Shown: positions 1-7,775, counted from the stretch's first letter. The stretch is 64,000 bases of DNA from Bacillus sp. NTK074B (GCF_017303375.1 NZ_JAFKOH010000004.1:267396-331395); one strand, 5' to 3'. Numbers and translations are program-made. The notes: a model not told the origin generated them from the letters alone.

Positions 1-555
1 CACGACAAGACCAATTCCCGTAACCGTCGTATTAAGGCCAAATGCATTCTCAAGTCCCAACGCAATCGAATTCGACTGAATGCCTGGCATTAATATACTC
101 ATCGCCAATAATGTCGCAAATGAGAACAATACGGCATACCACTTCCAGCCGATCCCCTTTTCGATGTAATACGCAGGACCTCCACGGTATTCCCCGTCCT
201 GCTTCACTTTATAAATCTGGGCAAGCGTCGATTCAATAAAGGCACTGCTTGCACCGATGAAGGCAATCGTCCACATCCAGAATACGGCTCCCGGACCACC
301 GAAAGCAATCGCCGTAGCCGTACCGGCGATATTACCCGTTCCGACACGTCCCGATAATGAAAGAGCCAAAGCTTGGAATGAAGATACCCCAGCACTGGAG
401 CTTCCACCTTTGAACATTTGAACCACCATATCTTTAATCAACCGTACCTGTAAAAACTTCGTTAAAATAGAAAATAGTAAGCCTACGCCTAAACAAAAGT
501 AAATCATGACAGGAGACCAAAGGATCCCCACCAACTTGCCAACGAATTCTTCCAC
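1..555 (-). CDS. Alanine/sodium symporter, AGCS (AlsT-like) family, partial at window edge
   Basis: This is the N-terminal 185 residues of an amino-acid:cation symporter of the AGCS family, integral membrane proteins that import alanine or glycine with sodium. The rest lies beyond position 1. The GTG start at 553-555 is chosen because GGGGG lies about 7 bases upstream. The translation has a first hydrophobic helix at about residues 10-32 and the family motif SGRVGTGNIAG near residues 68-78, followed by alternating hydrophobic segments. The family identity rests on this motif and I am confident of it; which amino acid is carried cannot be told. A sigma-A-like promoter lies upstream, and the gene is transcribed divergently from the spore protein gene. 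Confidence 0.88.
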   Translation of the reverse strand, partial: MEEFVGKLVGILWSPVMIYFCLGVGLLFSILTKFLQVRLIKDMVVQMFKGGSSSAGVSSFQALALSLSGRVGTGNIAGTATAIAFGGPGAVFWMWTIAFIGASSAFIESTLAQIYKVKQDGEYRGGPAYYIEKGIGWKWYAVLFSFATLLAMSILMPGIQSNSIALGLENAFGLNTTVTGIGLVV

Positions 556-599
556 GGCATTTCCCCCTTTTTCTGTATAAAATTTTCTAACTATTAAGA

Positions 600-629
600 A
601 TTATATTTTATTTGACACAATATAGACAA
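600..629 (-). promoter_or_regulatory. Sigma-A-like promoter of the AGCS symporter gene
   Basis: On the minus strand there is a -35 box TTGTCT (624-629), an 18-bp spacer and a perfect -10 box TATAAT (600-605), about 45 bases before the GTG start. Promoter assignment is by inspection only. Confidence 0.5.
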
Positions 630-735
630 TCTTTTTTTATGACGATTTTTTCCTAAACGTTGAGAAAGCCTTATATGACAAGTCTTCATCGTGACAAAAA
701 AATTTTGGGGTATCCTAGTGAAAGGGGTGAAAAAT

Positions 736-984
736 ATGTCGAAAAGGAAACTACTTGTACCTGAATCACGAAGAGCTCTGGATCAATTGAAGGCGAGCGT
801 GTCCGGTACTCATGATCCAAAGGAAGCAAAATATGAAGTGGCAAGGGAACAAGGTATCCCTCTGCAGCGTGGATATAATGGAAAATTAACATCTGAACAA
901 GCAGGAAAAGTCGGCGGTGCGATCGGCGGGAATATGGTGAAGGAGCTTGTAAGGATGGCTCAGGAGAATTTAACAAAACAATAG
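736..984 (+). CDS. Small acid-soluble spore protein, alpha/beta type
   Basis: An 82-residue alpha/beta-type SASP. Proteins of this family coat DNA in the dormant spore, protect it from UV and heat, and are degraded by the GPR protease at germination. Visible family features are LLVPESRRALDQLK near the N terminus, the GPR-cleavage region KYEVAREQGI at about residues 32-41, and the conserved C-terminal block GGNMVKELVRMAQENL (residues 64-79). The ATG at 736 is used because AAAGGGGTGA lies at the right distance; an upstream in-frame start at 691 lacks a binding site. Expression in the forespore under SigG is expected for the family, but I could not find a convincing SigG promoter. The gene is monocistronic, ending in a shared terminator. 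Confidence 0.93.
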   Translation: MSKRKLLVPESRRALDQLKASVSGTHDPKEAKYEVAREQGIPLQRGYNGKLTSEQAGKVGGAIGGNMVKELVRMAQENLTKQ

Positions 985-1019
985 GTTCCACTCATCAATA
1001 GGAGTGAACTCAAAAAAAA

Positions 1020-1044
1020 GATGGCATTCCTCCAGAATGCCATC
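1020..1044. terminator. Bidirectional terminator between SASP and DUF421 genes
   Basis: Perfect 10-bp stem GATGGCATTC / GAATGCCATC with a 5-base loop, preceded by an A-run and followed by T-rich sequence, between two convergent genes. Confidence 0.85.
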
Positions 1045-1049
1045 CCTTT

Positions 1050-1565
1050 TCATTCAACATAACCTCTGACATGCTTCATGACCTCCTCATCTGCCTCTTT
1101 CGACTTCCCTATGACCGAAAAACCTCCATCCGCTTCAAGAATGACCATATTCACGTCTTTCAATGACCCAAATCCTTTATCCCTGACAGCTTGAAACACA
1201 TCCATCTCAGCGATTCGTTCCTTCTTCATTCTTTCCTCTACAAATTGATTTCGATAATACAAAAGGGTCGGTGAGGATTTCACCAACTGATCGATCGTAT
1301 GCGATCGAACCGAGAGCCAGGCAACCACATATTGCATTCCGACCAGGACCAGATAGGCAGTAATCCCTTCCATGAGTGGCACCTTCTTATTCAGCAGAAT
1401 GATACCAAGTACCGAACCGATCCCAACAGTCACAATCAAGTCAAAGGCGTTCATCTTGGATAGAGTCCTTTTCCCAGATACCCTCAATAGGATGATGAGG
1501 GATAAATAGGCAAGGATCCCTACTATTATTATTCGGTAGATTCCATACCACGTTCCAAAAAACAT
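1050..1565 (-). CDS. DUF421 (YetF/YdfS-like) membrane protein
   Basis: A 171-residue protein of the DUF421 family, common and multi-copy in Bacillus, including spore-membrane members. It has three N-terminal hydrophobic segments (about residues 6-27, 40-60 and 65-88) and a C-terminal cytoplasmic DUF421 domain containing the family pattern VSGKRTLSKMNAFDLIVTV at about 29-47 and a terminal region with LKDVNMVILEADG. The ATG at 1565 follows AAAGGTG at 8 bases; an in-frame GTG three codons upstream would overlap that binding site. The function of the family is poorly defined. The gene stands alone between terminators and other minus-strand genes. Confidence 0.85.
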   Translation of the reverse strand: MFFGTWYGIYRIIIVGILAYLSLIILLRVSGKRTLSKMNAFDLIVTVGIGSVLGIILLNKKVPLMEGITAYLVLVGMQYVVAWLSVRSHTIDQLVKSSPTLLYYRNQFVEERMKKERIAEMDVFQAVRDKGFGSLKDVNMVILEADGGFSVIGKSKEADEEVMKHVRGYVE

Positions 1566-1639
1566 CTGTTTCACACCTTTGTTTACGCTTTTTTCTTACG
1601 TTTCCCATTCAAATAGCAACTAAAACATGCCACGGCCCC

Positions 1640-2278
1640 TTATTTTTTTCCAAGAAGTTCTTTCAGCTTATCAAGGTCTTTGTAAATCTCTTTTTCCAGT
1701 GAACGGTTGTAGAAGATGGAGGCAGGGTGAAAGGTTGGAAAGATACGATATGGCTCCTTACTCCAGATCCATTCATTTGTCTCTTGGTTCCTTAGTTGCC
1801 TGACCCGAGAGTGGATCAATTCCCCATGCACTTCTGAGATTTTGTAGTCCTTCCCCACCAGTCGCTGCAACCCTATATTCCCTAGGGTTACAAGTTGTTT
1901 CGGTTTTACATGCTTCAATTCATAATCAAGGATGGGTGCATGAGCCAGCTGTTCTTTCATTGTCGGCGCTCTGTTGTATTTCTTTACAATCATTTCATCC
2001 CCCATGGATTTCTTATGCACGATTTTGAAAGGTCTGCTTCTGACTGCAGAGGTGAAGTAAATATCTTCCCTTGGTACGCCTATATAATTGAAGAACTCAT
2101 CCAACACCTTTCCCGCTCTTCCGCTAAAAGGCATGCCATTATGAATCTCCGTCTCCCCGGGGGCCTCTCCCACAATCATGATTTCAGGGGTCATCGGTCC
2201 CCTTCCATAAACAAATCCCTCACAGTTATAGGGTTCCATCCTCTTCTTGCAAAGATCAACCAGTGTTTCCGGTATCAT
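1640..2278 (-). CDS. Uracil-DNA glycosylase, family 4-like
   Basis: A 212-residue member of the uracil-DNA glycosylase superfamily (family 4/UdgA type), predicted to remove uracil from DNA in base excision repair. Motif A is GEAPGETE (residues 37-44), followed by FSGRAGK (51-57), TSAVRSRP (76-83) and the C-terminal motif FHPAS (183-187). Typical family-4 enzymes hold a [4Fe-4S] cluster with four cysteines; here only Cys10 and Cys19 are present, and the two central positions are occupied by serine (in AVRSRP) and by an alanine/histidine region, so cluster binding is doubtful. The ATG at 2278 is preferred because GAAGG lies about 9 bases upstream, while the first ATG abuts it. The gene is unlinked to other repair genes. 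Confidence 0.83.
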   Translation of the reverse strand: MIPETLVDLCKKRMEPYNCEGFVYGRGPMTPEIMIVGEAPGETEIHNGMPFSGRAGKVLDEFFNYIGVPREDIYFTSAVRSRPFKIVHKKSMGDEMIVKKYNRAPTMKEQLAHAPILDYELKHVKPKQLVTLGNIGLQRLVGKDYKISEVHGELIHSRVRQLRNQETNEWIWSKEPYRIFPTFHPASIFYNRSLEKEIYKDLDKLKELLGKK

Positions 2279-2345
2279 ACTCATCATCCTTCGTTCATTC
2301 TTAATGTCGTTATTCCCGATGAACCCATGAATTACACATCCCCAT

Positions 2346-2372
2346 GTTTATTTCGTCCTTAGAAAAGGAATA
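2346..2372 (+). promoter_or_regulatory. Possible SigB-type promoter of the general stress protein gene
   Basis: GTTTAT (2346-2351), a 15-bp spacer and GGAATA (2367-2372) resemble the SigB consensus GTTTAA-N12-15-GGGTAT. It lies about 37 bases before the start of a gene whose B. subtilis relative belongs to the general stress regulon. Confidence 0.45.
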
Positions 2373-2408
2373 GTATGGATAAAAGAATCAACAAAGGAGA
2401 TGGATTGT

Positions 2409-2831
2409 GTGTCACAAGCTGAATTGAAGAAACAAATACAAAAGGTTCTTGATGAAAGTAAGGTGGGTACATTGGCCACCGTGAAAAGGAACAAGCCCCA
2501 TTCCCGTTATATGACGTACTTCCACGACGACTTGACGCTATACACACCGACGAGCAGTGAGACGCATAAAACGGATGAAATAGAGGATAACCCCAATGTT
2601 CATATCCTTCTTGGCTATGAAGGGGAAGGCTACGGGGATACTTTCGTCGAAGTGGAAGGACGCGCTTCCATTGAAGACTCCGCCCACTATAAAGAAAAAT
2701 TATGGAATGACCATATGAAGAGATGGTTTGAAGGCCCTGACGATCCAAATTATATCGTCTTGAAAATCCAGCCTACAGCCATTCGTCTGATGAACGATGA
2801 AGAAGATTCGCCACAGTCGCTTGAATTATAA
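2409..2831 (+). CDS. General stress protein, pyridoxamine 5'-phosphate oxidase-fold (YdaG-like)
   Basis: A 140-residue split-barrel flavin/F420-binding-fold protein related to B. subtilis general stress protein 26 (YdaG). The diagnostic stretch runs SKVGTLATVKRNKPHSRYM near residues 17-35, then LTLYTPTSSETHK and NPNVHILLGYEGEG, all typical of this subgroup. The GTG at 2409 is chosen: AAAGGAG ends 9 bases before it, whereas the ATG at 2400 overlaps the binding site; the resulting MSQAELKK start also matches the family. The biochemical role is unproven; members may bind FMN or pyridoxal phosphate. A SigB-like promoter supports stress control. The gene is followed directly by the promoter of the structured RNA. 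Confidence 0.88.
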   Translation: MSQAELKKQIQKVLDESKVGTLATVKRNKPHSRYMTYFHDDLTLYTPTSSETHKTDEIEDNPNVHILLGYEGEGYGDTFVEVEGRASIEDSAHYKEKLWNDHMKRWFEGPDDPNYIVLKIQPTAIRLMNDEEDSPQSLEL

Positions 2832-2844
2832 TTGAGACGTTTCC

Positions 2845-2873
2845 TTGACAAGTTATAAGATAAGTGGTATATT
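2845..2873 (+). promoter_or_regulatory. Strong sigma-A promoter of the structured RNA unit
   Basis: Perfect -35 TTGACA (2845-2850), a 17-bp spacer and -10 TATATT (2868-2873). It starts immediately behind the stress protein gene and no coding sequence follows, so it is expected to drive the noncoding unit ending at 3223. Confidence 0.75.
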
Positions 2874-2879
2874 TAGTTA

Positions 2880-3223
2880 TTGTAATCTTGTAACATACAT
2901 TGAAACGATAGAAAAGATAATTCGTAATTCTATTCTGTTTTGATTTAACAACTTATTCACACTGGATCGGCTTCGGAGCCGTTAGGATGTAAGAGAGGTA
3001 GGGCTTACGTCGTTTAGGTATATCAAACGACACAAAGGAATTGCCCGCGGCTGTTTATTATCTGCAAACAACGTTCAAGATATAAATATATTACTTGTGA
3101 TGTTGCAAGTTACAGAGTTGCCTTTATCCGATTAGGGCAACACCAAAGGGATTGCTAACGGGATGATTAGCCCCTTTAAATAGGAAAACACCTCAAAAGG
3201 AATGACTGTTGAGGTGTTTTTTT
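2880..3223 (+). ncRNA. Unidentified structured noncoding RNA
   Basis: A self-contained transcription unit of about 340 nt with a near-consensus sigma-A promoter, no credible reading frame and a strong terminator (stem TGAGGTGTT, 3185-3220, then T-run). Between them lie at least five local hairpins: CGGCT/AGCCG with a TCGG loop (2968-2981), GTAAG/CTTAC (2989-3008), TCGTTT/AAACGA (3010-3030), GTTGCC/GGCAAC (3117-3141), and a compound hairpin AAAGGG-GCTAA/TTAGC-CCCTTT (3145-3177). Two related segments, AAAGGAATTGC and AAAGGGATTGC, repeat near 3034 and 3145. I compared it from memory with tmRNA, RNase P RNA, SRP RNA and common riboswitches and it matches none; 6S RNA could not be excluded confidently. 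The next gene is convergent, so it is not a leader of a downstream gene. Confidence 0.65.
3185..3223 (+). terminator. Terminator of the structured RNA
   Basis: Stem AAAACACCTCA / TGAGGTGTTTT (11 bp) with a 14-base loop followed by a run of T. Confidence 0.85.
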
Positions 3224-3277
3224 ATGTCCTGGATGGATTAGCTCCTATTCAGCTGCCGTTTACACGGTCATTGTCCA

Positions 3278-3315
3278 TTTTATTTTCAAAATCGCGGACT
3301 TTTATTTTCAAAATC
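3278..3315. repeat. 16-bp direct repeat TTTTATTTTCAAAATC, two copies, 22-bp period
   Basis: Identical copies at 3278-3293 and 3300-3315, between the RNA terminator and the end of the ABC exporter operon. No function is apparent. Confidence 0.7.
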
Positions 3316-3363
3316 TTTATTTCCCCGCATTTACATTCACATCACCAATCTCCCCAATCCACT

Positions 3364-5145
3364 TCAAATACTTTCCCTCAACTGACTGTGATACAATCCA
3401 TGATAAAACCCTTTCTGCTTAAGAAGTTCATCGTGAGATCCCCGTTCAATGATCCTGCCCTGATCCAGGACCAGGATCTGATCCGCCTGGCGGATGGTGT
3501 TAAGACGGTGAGCCACCACTACGCTCGTCCGTCCCTCCATCAACCGCTTGAGGGCTTCTTGAATCCTTAGTTCCGTAATCGTATCGATGCTGCTCGTCGC
3601 TTCATCAAGTATCAGGATGGAAGGATCGGAAAGGATTGCCCTGGCAATGGACAATAACTGCTTTTGCCCCTGGCTGATCCCGTTTCCATCAGCCCTCAGC
3701 ATAGTATCATAGCCCTCGGGCATCTTTTCGATGAAGGAATGGGCATTGGCGAGTTTCGCCGCATTCTTTACCTCTTCATTTCCGGCATCAAGCCTTCCGT
3801 AGCGGATGTTGTCTGCAATCGTCCCCTGGAACAGGAAGCTATCCTGCAGAACAAAGCCCATTTGTTGCCGTAAACTTTGCCGCTTAATGGTGCGGATATC
3901 ACGGCCGTCGATCTCAATACTGCCTTCGTTCAGCTCATAAAAACGGGAGAGGAGATTGGTGATCGTCGTTTTCCCCGCTCCTGTCGGTCCAACCAGAGCA
4001 ACCGTCTCACCCGGCTGGATGGAAAAGGATACATCCTCAAGCGTTCGCTCTCCTTTTCCATATGAAAACGAAACATGTTGAAACTCGACCTTCCCCTTTA
4101 CCGAAGCGATTTCCACAGCACCTCCTTCATCCTTCGCTTCCTCCTCTTCATCCAGGATTTGAAACACACGCTCAGCACCCGCAATCGCTGACAGAAGCGT
4201 ATTATATTGATTGGCAAGTTCATTCAACGGACGTGTAAACTGCCTTGCATACTCAGCGAAAATGACGATGACACCGATCGTAATCATTCCATTAAGGGCA
4301 AAAATCCCTCCGACCCCGGCAATGACGGCAAAGCTGAGATTATTCAATACATTCATAAGCTTCGGAATGAATCCCGAGTAGGTATCCGCCCAATACGCAG
4401 CCGTTCTCAGCCTCTGATTTTTTTCACCAAAATCCTTGATCGCCGTTTCTTCACGTGAAAAGGTCTTAATGATACTGTGGCCAGAGATCGTCTCCTCTAT
4501 ATAGCCGTTTAATTCACCGATATTCTGCTGATACTCTTTAAACAATCGACCTGTCCGTTTGGTGATCCACTTCATGCCGAAGACCATGAGGGGAACAATG
4601 ATCAGGGTGATGAGAGTAAGGAGTGGGCTCAGCCAAAGCATGATCGAGACCGTCCCCACCAAGGTAAGGACACTTGAGATGATTTGAATGAATGAACTAT
4701 TCAACGTCGCACTCACGTTATCAATATCATTGGTCACCCTGCTCATCAGCTCCCCGTGCTTCCGCTTGTCGAAGAAAGGGATGGAGAGCTGGTGCAATTG
4801 ATGGAAGAGGTCTTTCCGCAGACGATAGACCGTATCCTGGGCTACACCGATCATCCAATAATTCTGAAACCATATGGACAGGGAATGGAGGATATAGATG
4901 GCTATCAGGCCCATGACCAAGCCACCCAATCCTGACGCTTCCTTTGTTACGATATACTCATCGATTGCCTTTCCGACAAGGAACGGCCCAAGAAGGGCTG
5001 CGGCGGAACTGATGAATACCATTAAAATAACGAGATACAATATCATCTTTATTTCAGAAAGATAGCTCCAGAGGCGGCTCAACGTTCCTTTTGCATCTTT
5101 CGCCTTGTCGCTTTTCCCCAACTTCTTTCGTACATGCCTAGACAT
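3364..5145 (-). CDS. ABC exporter half-transporter, catalytic subunit (YfiC/LmrD-like)
   Basis: A 593-residue half-transporter with six predicted membrane helices (about 30-330) and a C-terminal nucleotide-binding domain. Walker A is GPTGAGKTT (386-394), Walker B ends ILILDE (510-515) with the catalytic glutamate present, and the switch histidine is His546, so its own ATP site is intact. The signature is degenerate, ISQGQ (490-494). This is the pattern expected for one half of a heterodimeric multidrug-type exporter whose partner is the upstream gene. The start overlaps the upstream stop by 8 bases, implying coupled translation. The substrate is unknown; related heterodimers export drugs or peptides. 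Confidence 0.9.
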   Translation of the reverse strand: MSRHVRKKLGKSDKAKDAKGTLSRLWSYLSEIKMILYLVILMVFISSAAALLGPFLVGKAIDEYIVTKEASGLGGLVMGLIAIYILHSLSIWFQNYWMIGVAQDTVYRLRKDLFHQLHQLSIPFFDKRKHGELMSRVTNDIDNVSATLNSSFIQIISSVLTLVGTVSIMLWLSPLLTLITLIIVPLMVFGMKWITKRTGRLFKEYQQNIGELNGYIEETISGHSIIKTFSREETAIKDFGEKNQRLRTAAYWADTYSGFIPKLMNVLNNLSFAVIAGVGGIFALNGMITIGVIVIFAEYARQFTRPLNELANQYNTLLSAIAGAERVFQILDEEEEAKDEGGAVEIASVKGKVEFQHVSFSYGKGERTLEDVSFSIQPGETVALVGPTGAGKTTITNLLSRFYELNEGSIEIDGRDIRTIKRQSLRQQMGFVLQDSFLFQGTIADNIRYGRLDAGNEEVKNAAKLANAHSFIEKMPEGYDTMLRADGNGISQGQKQLLSIARAILSDPSILILDEATSSIDTITELRIQEALKRLMEGRTSVVVAHRLNTIRQADQILVLDQGRIIERGSHDELLKQKGFYHGLYHSQLRESI

Positions 5146-6865
5146 GGTGGATTTCCCCCTCTCCGAATTGGGATTGGTAGATGTGTTGATAAAGGCTGGA
5201 ATCTTCCAATAAGGACTGATGGGTGCCCTGGCCGATCAATACCCCATCTTCTAATAGCAAGATACGATGGGATTCCATCGCCGTACTGACTTTTTGAGTG
5301 ATGATCATGGTTGTGCACTCATATCGCTTCAAGGCTTGAAGGAGTTTTGATTCTGTTTTCAAATCCAGGGCACTTGTACTGTCATCCAAAAGCAGGATCT
5401 TCGGTCTCCGAATAAGAGCCCTGGCAATGGAAAGCCGTTGCTTCTGACCTCCTGAAAGGTTGACCCCCTTTTGACCGAGGACCGTGTCATATCCATCTGA
5501 AAGCTTCAGGATCGATTCATGGATTTGGGCATCTTTGGCCGCCTGGATCATTTCTTCCCTCGTGGCATCTTCCTTCCCCCAGAGGAGATTTTCAGCAACC
5601 GACCCGGAAAACAGAATGACCTCCTGAGGCACGTATCCGATATTTTGTCTGATTTCATCGAGAGGAATCAACCTGATGGGGTGTCCGTCCAGTTCCACTG
5701 TCCCTTCCGTTGCATCGTAAAGACGGGGAATGAGCTGAAACAGAGAGGTTTTACCCGATCCCGTAGCTCCCAGCAAGGAAACGGTTTGGCCCGCCACCAC
5801 ATGAAAGGATAGATGTTGGAGCACCTTTTCACTTGTGGATGGATAGTGGAACGAGACATCTTGAAACATGATCTCCCCACCGGTCACTTTGTTGTTGTGA
5901 TTTACTTCCTCTCCATCCTTCAAATCGACTTCCGTTGCAAGCACTTCCTCTACCCGCTCAGCAGAAGCCCTCGCTCTTGAGAAACTGGTGATGATAAAGG
6001 AGAAAATGGAGAAAACAGAAGAGATTCTTGTTACATACGTGACGATGGCCACGACTTCCCCGACCTTCGCCCCGCCCGAGGCAACATCAATGCTTCCAAA
6101 CCATAAAACAGAGAGAAGGGCAAGGTTCATCACAAGCATCAACAGAGGCATGATGATTTCCATGACCCGAAGGGCAGCGGCCGTTCGATCCTTCAAATCC
6201 TCATTCGCACCATGAAAACGACTTTCTTCATATTTGCTTCTCGTATACGCTTTAATCAATCTCATTCCCGAAAGGTTTTCCTTCATGACCTCATTCACCT
6301 TATCGAGCCTTGACTGGACTCGTTCAAACAGGTTCCATCCCCGTTTCAGAACCCATATCAGGAATAGCCACAACACGGGAATGACGAAGACTAAAACAAG
6401 AGCAAGCCGGACATCGACAATCAGTGCCATAATGGTTGATCCCACGACAAGCAGTGGAGCCCTGAGCATGATCCGGAGACTCATGAAGATGGTGTTTTGC
6501 AGCTGCCTTACATCATTCGTCATCCTCGTGATGAGAGAAGATGCGGGAAGCTCACTGAAACTTGCAAATGAAAACGACTGGACCTTTTTATACAAGCTTT
6601 CCCGCACGTCATAACCGAATCCCTGACTCGTATGTGCGGCAAAAAAGGAATTCGTCACACCTGCAACAAAGGCCAAGAGGGACATCCCTACCATAATGAA
6701 GCCCCACTTCAACACGACGTCCAAATCTTTATTCAGGATCCCTTCATCAATGATCCGTGCCATAAACAACGGATTCAATAACTCTACGGCAAGCTCTACC
6801 AGCATTAAACTCCATGCCAGGGCCATGGCAGCCCGGTAAGGCTTTAAGAAACGTATGACCTTCAA
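5138..6865 (-). CDS. ABC exporter half-transporter, degenerate-site subunit (YfiB/LmrC-like)
   Basis: A 575-residue half-transporter with an N-terminal six-helix domain and a nucleotide-binding domain. Walker A is GATGSGKTS (366-374) and the signature is canonical LSGGQ (470-474), but the catalytic glutamate is aspartate (LLLDD, 491-495) and the switch histidine is glutamine (Gln524). Its own ATP site is therefore degenerate and complements the partner's, the classic arrangement of asymmetric exporters. The TTG at 6865 is preferred because AGAGGGG lies 7 bases upstream; the first in-frame ATG, 10 codons earlier (6895), has no binding site. It is the first gene of the two-gene operon; no adjacent regulator is visible. 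Confidence 0.87.
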   Translation of the reverse strand: MKVIRFLKPYRAAMALAWSLMLVELAVELLNPLFMARIIDEGILNKDLDVVLKWGFIMVGMSLLAFVAGVTNSFFAAHTSQGFGYDVRESLYKKVQSFSFASFSELPASSLITRMTNDVRQLQNTIFMSLRIMLRAPLLVVGSTIMALIVDVRLALVLVFVIPVLWLFLIWVLKRGWNLFERVQSRLDKVNEVMKENLSGMRLIKAYTRSKYEESRFHGANEDLKDRTAAALRVMEIIMPLLMLVMNLALLSVLWFGSIDVASGGAKVGEVVAIVTYVTRISSVFSIFSFIITSFSRARASAERVEEVLATEVDLKDGEEVNHNNKVTGGEIMFQDVSFHYPSTSEKVLQHLSFHVVAGQTVSLLGATGSGKTSLFQLIPRLYDATEGTVELDGHPIRLIPLDEIRQNIGYVPQEVILFSGSVAENLLWGKEDATREEMIQAAKDAQIHESILKLSDGYDTVLGQKGVNLSGGQKQRLSIARALIRRPKILLLDDSTSALDLKTESKLLQALKRYECTTMIITQKVSTAMESHRILLLEDGVLIGQGTHQSLLEDSSLYQHIYQSQFGEGEIHHV

Positions 6866-6980
6866 ACGAACACCCCTCTTAACTTTATCTGCCATTATTT
6901 ATATGTATCATCATATCGCTTTTTTATTCTGGGTGGTAGTTGGAAGTGCCCTCCGTCCCACTCTGAAACCATGTATCCAA

Positions 6981-7012
6981 AGAGGAGACCACGAAATTTC
7001 GAGGTCTCCTCT
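6981..7012. terminator. Inverted repeat, terminator-like
   Basis: Arms AGAGGAGACC / GGTCTCCTCT (10 bp) enclosing 12 bases, immediately after the stop of the beta-propeller remnant on the minus strand. The trailing T-run is short. Confidence 0.6.
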
Positions 7013-7021
7013 AACAATGCT

Positions 7022-7285
7022 TTAGTTGAGATCTACGGAGTCGGTCTTTTTAAAATCTTCCAAAGAGTAAGAAGTAATAGAGAGATTCGAAACGGCATAG
7101 ACCAGATCATCAATATAGATCAGTCTTTGAATCTGATCTTCCCCCTGTTCATAGTATTCTTTGTCTTTGCTTGCTTCATCCGGGAGTTTCGATTTCAACA
7201 CGATCCCTTTTTCAGGGGTCATTTCATAAAGAAGGGCACCTTGATAGTCGAAGTCCAGTTCATGGTTCTGAATGGTTACAGGCAT
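7022..7285 (-). pseudogene. 3' remnant of a secreted beta-propeller (COG4880-type) protein gene
   Basis: An 87-codon open frame that matches, by recognition, only the extreme C terminus of Bacillus secreted proteins with a C-terminal beta-propeller domain: the segment EKGIVLKSKL, then a spacer, QIQRLIYIDDLVYAVSN and a final LEDFKKTDSVDL. Full-length members have roughly 600-700 residues with a signal peptide. Here the frame begins directly in the T-run of the terminator of the preceding gene, with no ribosome binding site and no room for the missing domain, so I read it as a truncated relic rather than a gene. It retains its own downstream inverted repeat. Expression as a tiny protein is unlikely but not excluded. 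Confidence 0.7.
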
Positions 7286-7292
7286 AAAAAAA

Positions 7293-7312
7293 GACCTTAC
7301 AAAAGCAAGGTC
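7293..7312 (-). terminator. Terminator of the threonine/serine exporter operon
   Basis: GACCTT / AAGGTC stem with a TTTTGT-type loop followed by seven T on the minus strand. The 5' half of the stem lies within a copy of the AAGGTCCGTCCCTC element. Confidence 0.7.
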
Positions 7313-7320
7313 CGTCCCTC
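7307..7320. repeat. AAGGTCCGTCCCTC element, copy 1
   Basis: A perfect 14-base copy that overlaps the stop codon of the exporter gene and supplies one arm of its terminator. Confidence 0.8.
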
Positions 7321-7775
7321 TATCTCATCCGTCTCGCACTGGCGTTCAGGCGTGCGTTCCGGATGACCTGGTTGATGACTTCGGAGAAGATGAGTCCAAT
7401 GGCGATGGAGCCTGAGATCATGAAGGCTTTGGCGGCCAGATTGATAGCGGCATTGTAATCGTTTTGCACGAAGTTTCTCATGGCATCGTATGCGAGTCCC
7501 CCTGGTACGAGCGGGATGATCCCGGCAACAGAGAAGATGATGACCGGGGTTTTGTACATTTTGGCAAACACCTGACTGACCACCGCCACGACAAAGGAGG
7601 CAAGTAACGTGGCAAGTACGGTGTCTGCTTCATTTAAACTCATAAGTATATAAATGATCCAGCCCAGCATTCCGACTATTCCGCATTTGAAAAGGGACTG
7701 CTTCGGAGCATTGAAGATGATCCCGAATGCAGCGGCTGAAATGAAGCTGGTCACTAATTGTTCGATGATGAGCAT
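7320..7775 (-). CDS. Threonine/serine exporter, ThrE C-terminal-half subunit (DUF3815/YjjB-like)
   Basis: A 151-residue membrane protein with four predicted hydrophobic segments, matching the small ThrE_2 half of split threonine/serine exporters (family of E. coli YjjB and the C-terminal part of Corynebacterium ThrE). Recognisable are the helical block LVTSFISAAAFGIIFNAPK at the N terminus and the GIIPLVPGGLAYDAMRNF loop near residues 84-102, which is the family hallmark PLVPG. The gene follows the other half 36 bases downstream, and both are needed for transport in studied systems. The substrate (threonine, serine or another small compound) is inferred from the family only. Confidence 0.85.
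   Translation of the reverse strand: MLIIEQLVTSFISAAAFGIIFNAPKQSLFKCGIVGMLGWIIYILMSLNEADTVLATLLASFVVAVVSQVFAKMYKTPVIIFSVAGIIPLVPGGLAYDAMRNFVQNDYNAAINLAAKAFMISGSIAIGLIFSEVINQVIRNARLNASARRMR

Noticed and set aside
2880..3223. tmRNA, RNase P RNA or SRP RNA
   Set aside because: None of their invariant sequences (such as the alanine-tRNA-like ends of tmRNA or the GGAAGGAAGC-type SRP loop) is seen.
3202..3570. Plus-strand frame of 122 codons starting inside the RNA terminator
   Set aside because: It is antisense to the ABC exporter gene and has a leucine/serine/histidine-rich composition typical of a shadow frame.
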